Positions 59,701 to 64,000 of a stretch of DNA of 64,000 bases are shown piece after piece. Each line of letters opens with the position of its first letter. Within the stretch, counting starts at the first letter, position 1. The stretch is from NCBI GenBank assembly GCA_027886175.1, contig JAJNNQ010000026.1, forward strand, positions 11,074,001-11,138,000, given 5' to 3'. This DNA comes from Phylloscopus collybita. Lineage: Eukaryota > Chordata > Aves > Passeriformes > Phylloscopidae. Both the position numbers and the translations under genes were made by a program. Below the pieces are notes generated by a model. The model made no database searches. It was not told where the DNA came from and worked only from the letters and a program-made list of their open reading frames with translations.

Positions 59701-62700
59701 TGTTTACTGTATGTAGCTGTTGCCATTCGTTCTTAATTTCAAAGAGTCTTTTAACACATTCTAAGCATTAAAAAAAATCCTATGTGCAGTTTTGAGTCTG
59801 ACTTGCTCTTTGGTTCATGAGCACAAAACCTGCAGGCCTTCCTTCTGAAGTTAGTTACACATAAGACTTTTTCTTTTAGATTACAAGTGAAGTTTGGAGG
59901 CTGGTGGGAAAAGAAAAAAAAAAAAAAGGAAAAAAAAAAAACAAACAACCACACAGAAGAACCTTTTCTCAGAACTACTGCATTTTCCTAGGGCATCTTT
60001 CTTTCAAAGTAATAAAAGCCCTGAGACGGTATGAGGCATAACTCAGCTACTGTAACTTTAAGAGATTGCAGCGTGAGCCTTTAATTGCTTCTTGTGTTTT
60101 GTTCTGGTTTGGTTTTGCTGAAAGGGATGTATCACAGGGAGTGGAAGAGAATTCACTGTTTTTGAAAAAGATGAGGCCCCAACATTCACAGTCTTGGCTG
60201 GCAAAGAAGCTGCACAAAACCAAAAGGGTGGAGATGTGTTCTTTCATGGGCAGTTTGGAGGGTTTATCTTCTCTTCTTGCACTGGGGTGCTTTTGACTAC
60301 GGCTGCTCAAACAGCATTGTGGTGATGCTGCTTCCTGTGGCCTTGCCAGGTCACGTCCCCAGCAGACAGCTACCAGCCAGCCCCACCACCACAACTGCCC
60401 CTCAAAGAACACGTGGACATGGTTACTGTTCCTCCTGCCCAGCTGGAACACTGACTTCCTTTTTCCTCTATAGCTTGTAATAAATAGATCATACAGCTAT
60501 ATGAATAATAAACAGATTGTCTAAGTTGTAGCAAATCTCTTGCCAGAGAAGGGACCAAGACATTCATCGCTCTTCCTTCCTGGCCCTGAGTGGTCACTTG
60601 CCCTGTCCCATGGACAGCTGTGCTCACAGCCTCTGGCAGAAGCCAGGGCTCTGACTGTAGCTCAGTGAAATCCTTCAGCATGCACCTTCTCTTCCCTGGT
60701 CCTGACCCCTGAGGCTGGCTGAAATTAAACGGGCAAGGTGAAGCCCAAACCTTCATTTTTCATAACTGTCTTTTAGTTCCAGTCCCAAAAGGGGAAAGAG
60801 AGAAGGCAGGCACAGGGCCACGCTTTGCAGGCATGTGTTAAACCTTGTCTGTAGTGTCAGGAAGCCCTTGCTGTTTCCAGGGCTGTGTCCCCAGTCGCTC
60901 AGTAATGGGGAGGAACAGCAGGGCAGAATGTGGCACTTCAAAGCCCCTTCTGGGCTCTGCTCTTCGCACAGCAGCTGGAGCTGCTCCCTTTCCTCAACCC
61001 CTTCTGCCACCATTGTAGAGGACTTCCAAAGCAACTGTAAGCTGACAAGAAACAATAGTAAGAGCATTGAAAAAGGCATTTTTCTTTGAACCAGGGCAGT
61101 ATGGCAGCAGGAGCTCAGCTACGACTGCTCTTCCTGCTCTTCCAGCCATGGATGTCTGTGGACAGTGGGCAGCAGCCTGACTTTTGACTGCTGCACATGA
61201 ACAATTGAACCGCTGGAGCTTTTTCTGCGCAGCCCACTGAAGCAGAATCTGGGAGTGAGGCATTAAAGGTCTCCCTTAAAAATCAAATTATGCAGCCCAG
61301 GAATTTTTGAGTATTGTTTTGAAACATACTTGAAATTTTGCCCTGGTGTTTCTGGCCTTTTGTTCAGGAATATGACTTTTTGTATGTGAGATTTTGTGCA
61401 TATCTTCAACAGAGAGAGAACATCCAGTGGTAGTACTATGTCTTCTCTGATTTACATTTTTTAATGCAGCATGACAAGTGTGGTGCACATGTAATTTGCA
61501 AGAATTCTGCACAAATCTCTGGCTTTGTTCAAGGCTGAACCAGATCTACCACAATGCAGTAAAATTATATTCTTTCTAGATTGGACCTTAGTATAAAGAT
61601 TATATCTATATATAGTAACCTGCAACCCACAAGTCTGGGAAATAATGAATAACACCCAAGAGTTTTGAATTTTAAAGTATTTGTTGTCTCTCTCTGATCC
61701 AAAAATTGTGGAATCACTGGCGAAGCTGGAATGTAGGCAGTCCTCTAAAACCTCACGGAGTTAATAGATAAAAACAAAAATAATGCAGTAACTGCTGCTG
61801 TTTCATTCCATCTGTTTCATTTGAGTTGGCTTGAAACTGACGCAGTATTAATTCTGGAAATCCAGGATGCTCCCATCAGCATAGACGTGAGTCAAAGAGA
61901 GGTCAGCAAGCAGACTGCATGAGAATTACTGACCTACATAAGGCTGGTTTTAAGTGCCTATTTGTCGCCCAACTTGGAATGCCTTCCTAGCGACTTGTAA
62001 TGGTCAAAGTGGGTGGGTGAGACTTTTCTCTTGGAAGTTTAATGTGTCTCTAGAGTTGTGTTTCAAAATAGGTAATCCATCAGCTTCTCTCCAGGGAGCT
62101 ACTAATAGGGCATGGAAAGTAAGACGTTTCAACTTTGGGGTAAATTTCTGTGTTGATTATTCCCACTATACAGCCTGCAGGAGGCATTCCATAGTCATTT
62201 TTAAAGTCTCTTTTAAAAATTCTTGGAGTTCTTATTCTTGGAAAGCCTTTTCTGTCCTCATTGAATCTTCACAGTAACTCAGAATGTGGCATTTTGAATA
62301 TTACATCCTATGGTAGCTCATAAAATTTGGTTTATTTGATGTCACAGACTGATACTTCTGTGGTGCTTTCAGCAAAACATAAAGCATCAAGAAGATGGCC
62401 CTTAGAGATTTCATTTTTCACAGCCATGCTGGATGCAACCCTTAGTTTGATTCACCACAGAGACTGAATAAAAGCCAAGGATTTTGTGCTTCTGATTTCC
62501 TTTTAACATAACTATTTCTTAACTCAGCTTCCTTGCCGATGCTTTCCAGGCACGATTTGTAGGACTTGGTCAGAAAAAGGCAGTTGCCAGTTACCAGTCA
62601 TCCAGCCTATCCCTTTCATGTTTTTTTACTGAGAAAAGTTATCTTAAAAATATGCCATCAGATTTCATTCCAGAGAAATCCAGGAGGAAAGAGAATGCAC

Positions 62701-64000
62701 CCTGCTGGGTCTGAACCTGCTCTCCATCTCTTCAGTGGGCTGGAGCCCTCTCCTGTGCCTGTTCCCTTTCGTGTGCAAGGGGTTGGAGGACAGAGGCCAC
62801 AGCATGGATCGAAGGGTGCAGGGTAGAAAGGTTTTTCCCTGCATCTCCCAGTACCTCTCTCTCAAACACTCTTGGGACCTATTTTCTTTAACAACTCTAA
62901 AAAAAGAAGGTTCTGAAGATGTACCATAATTCAGACTTTCAGCTGTGAGTTGCAAAAGCTTATGAGAAAACTTCTGATGCTCAGGAGGAGTGATTTTGCA
63001 TCATTCTTCCCCCCATCCATATGCTTACTACTGCAGAAGCAAAGGTTAATCTGTACTTTTTGCTTTTCAGATATCACATGTTGGCGCTTTTACTTTTAAA
63101 ATAGAAAAATAAAAAAAAGGAATTTCCCTGCTACCCTTGGACTTTTCCTGGGCTTTGATTAGCTAGCAGAGGACAGCTTTTGTTTTTTTAATGGAATGGA
63201 TGTCTGACTTTGCTGGATGTTTCAGTTTTGGCTTCCATTTTGTATCAAGAACAAAATGATTTACAGTAATAATAATAATGTCAATACATCTCCTTAGCCT
63301 TCATCTGTATCCTACTTGAAAGTGATTAAGGTGCTATGACTATATAAATGATTAATAATGATATAATGAATTTTATATCCTTGTTGACTAATGTTTCCTT
63401 GTTGACAGTGTGGGTGGAAACTACTCTTCTGGTTAGACACATGTTGGATTGTTTGCAATATAAATGTTGGAGCTCAAGACATGTAATAAGAACAAGAAAG
63501 GAGACAACATAATGTTTATTTTCATTTGTCTCTAAGGAAGTCTCAAAACCCATGAAAATGGGGGGTTTTATGTTTTCATGAAAACAAGTTTTACATTGCC
63601 CATAAAAAAACAACTTCAAAATAAACAAATTAAATTGCTTGCATTAGAAAAGTTCCTTTTAATTAGGGCAGTTACATACCTTTTAACATTACCAGTGTCA
63701 GACTGTGATAATGCTGTGTGACCCATAACTCACATATCTGAGAAATGCTGCCTTTCCTAGTGGAAATGGATTAAAAACTTGTTCCCTTACTGTAAGATGT
63801 ACACCATGTTGGATGAGAAACATTGTGTGCTCATCTCTAGAGATTTTAGTGTAAAACAACTCCAGATTTTGTTTCGTGATCTCAGAGCTGGCTGAATAAT
63901 TCCAGCCTTCTAAAGCTCCAAATGCTGACATGCAGGAAGATGAAATTTTTGGATATTAAAATCCTGCTCTGTGATACTGAAGGAGATTAGTTTTTGGATT
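56761..64000. other. unique non-coding sequence
   Basis: About 7 kb without recognised genes or transposons. It holds a tandem GCTCTGGCTCCT pair near 57047-57073, an A-rich run at 59909-59947 and a short (TAA)n at about 63267-63281. Open frames of 90-134 codons overlap on opposite strands (for example 58973-59350, 60047-60451) and are not convincing. Confidence 0.4.
59909..59947. repeat. A-rich low-complexity tract
   Basis: Two runs of A separated by AAGG. On the minus strand they encode a phenylalanine run in a spurious frame. Confidence 0.9.

Noticed and set aside
1..64000. tRNA, rRNA, snRNA genes or CRISPR arrays
   Set aside because: No B-box-like GGTTCGANNCC, no recognised small-RNA landmarks and no regularly spaced direct repeats were found on reading both strands.

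Overview
The window looks like non-coding nuclear DNA from a bird. The main evidence is a set of dispersed CR1 LINE fragments. Several end in the CR1 3' signature of short ATTCTRTG-type repeats, which read as CATAGAATCATAGAATGG where the copy is inverted. There is also a fragment of an avian ERVL-type long terminal repeat with its typical repeated CTGCTCCAG(C/T)(G/A)TGGGTC modules. Base composition is AT-rich, CpG is depleted apart from a few short clusters, and no reading frame resembles a prokaryotic gene. The candidate protein frames are short and unrelated to each other. I recognise no complete protein-coding gene and no rRNA, tRNA, snRNA or CRISPR array. The stretch is best read as intergenic or long-intron sequence; I cannot name the chromosome, the species or a flanking gene.

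Layout: 1-6.5 kb is unique sequence with two short CR1 3' ends (about 955-1037 and 2845-3080), poly-T and T/G tracts, and one protein-like minus-strand frame (4862-5266). The LTR fragment lies at 6484-7240. From 7.2 to 16.3 kb is unique sequence with one CpG cluster near 8.3 kb. A fairly well preserved inverted CR1 lies at 16390-17262. From 17 to 33 kb the sequence is mostly unique, with a CpG-dense minus-strand open frame (19609-19911), a CpG cluster at 25.2-25.4 kb, a possibly decayed coding tract on the minus strand (26755-27928) and two candidate exons near 31-32 kb. From 33 to 39.4 kb there is an old CR1, another CpG cluster, an unusually good hairpin (38322-38405) and a CR1 in which the endonuclease region is joined directly to the 3' end. 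At 46.8-51.0 kb there are three CR1 pieces, two of them in opposite orientation and almost touching. An ancient L3/CR1-like fragment lies at about 55.4-56.8 kb. The rest to 64 kb is unique sequence.

There is no operon-like or multi-gene system here. The points most worth checking are the 84-base hairpin, the minus-strand frames with splice-site signals, the decayed protein-like tract at 27 kb and the CR1 rearrangements. All candidate exons are weak calls made without conservation or transcript data.
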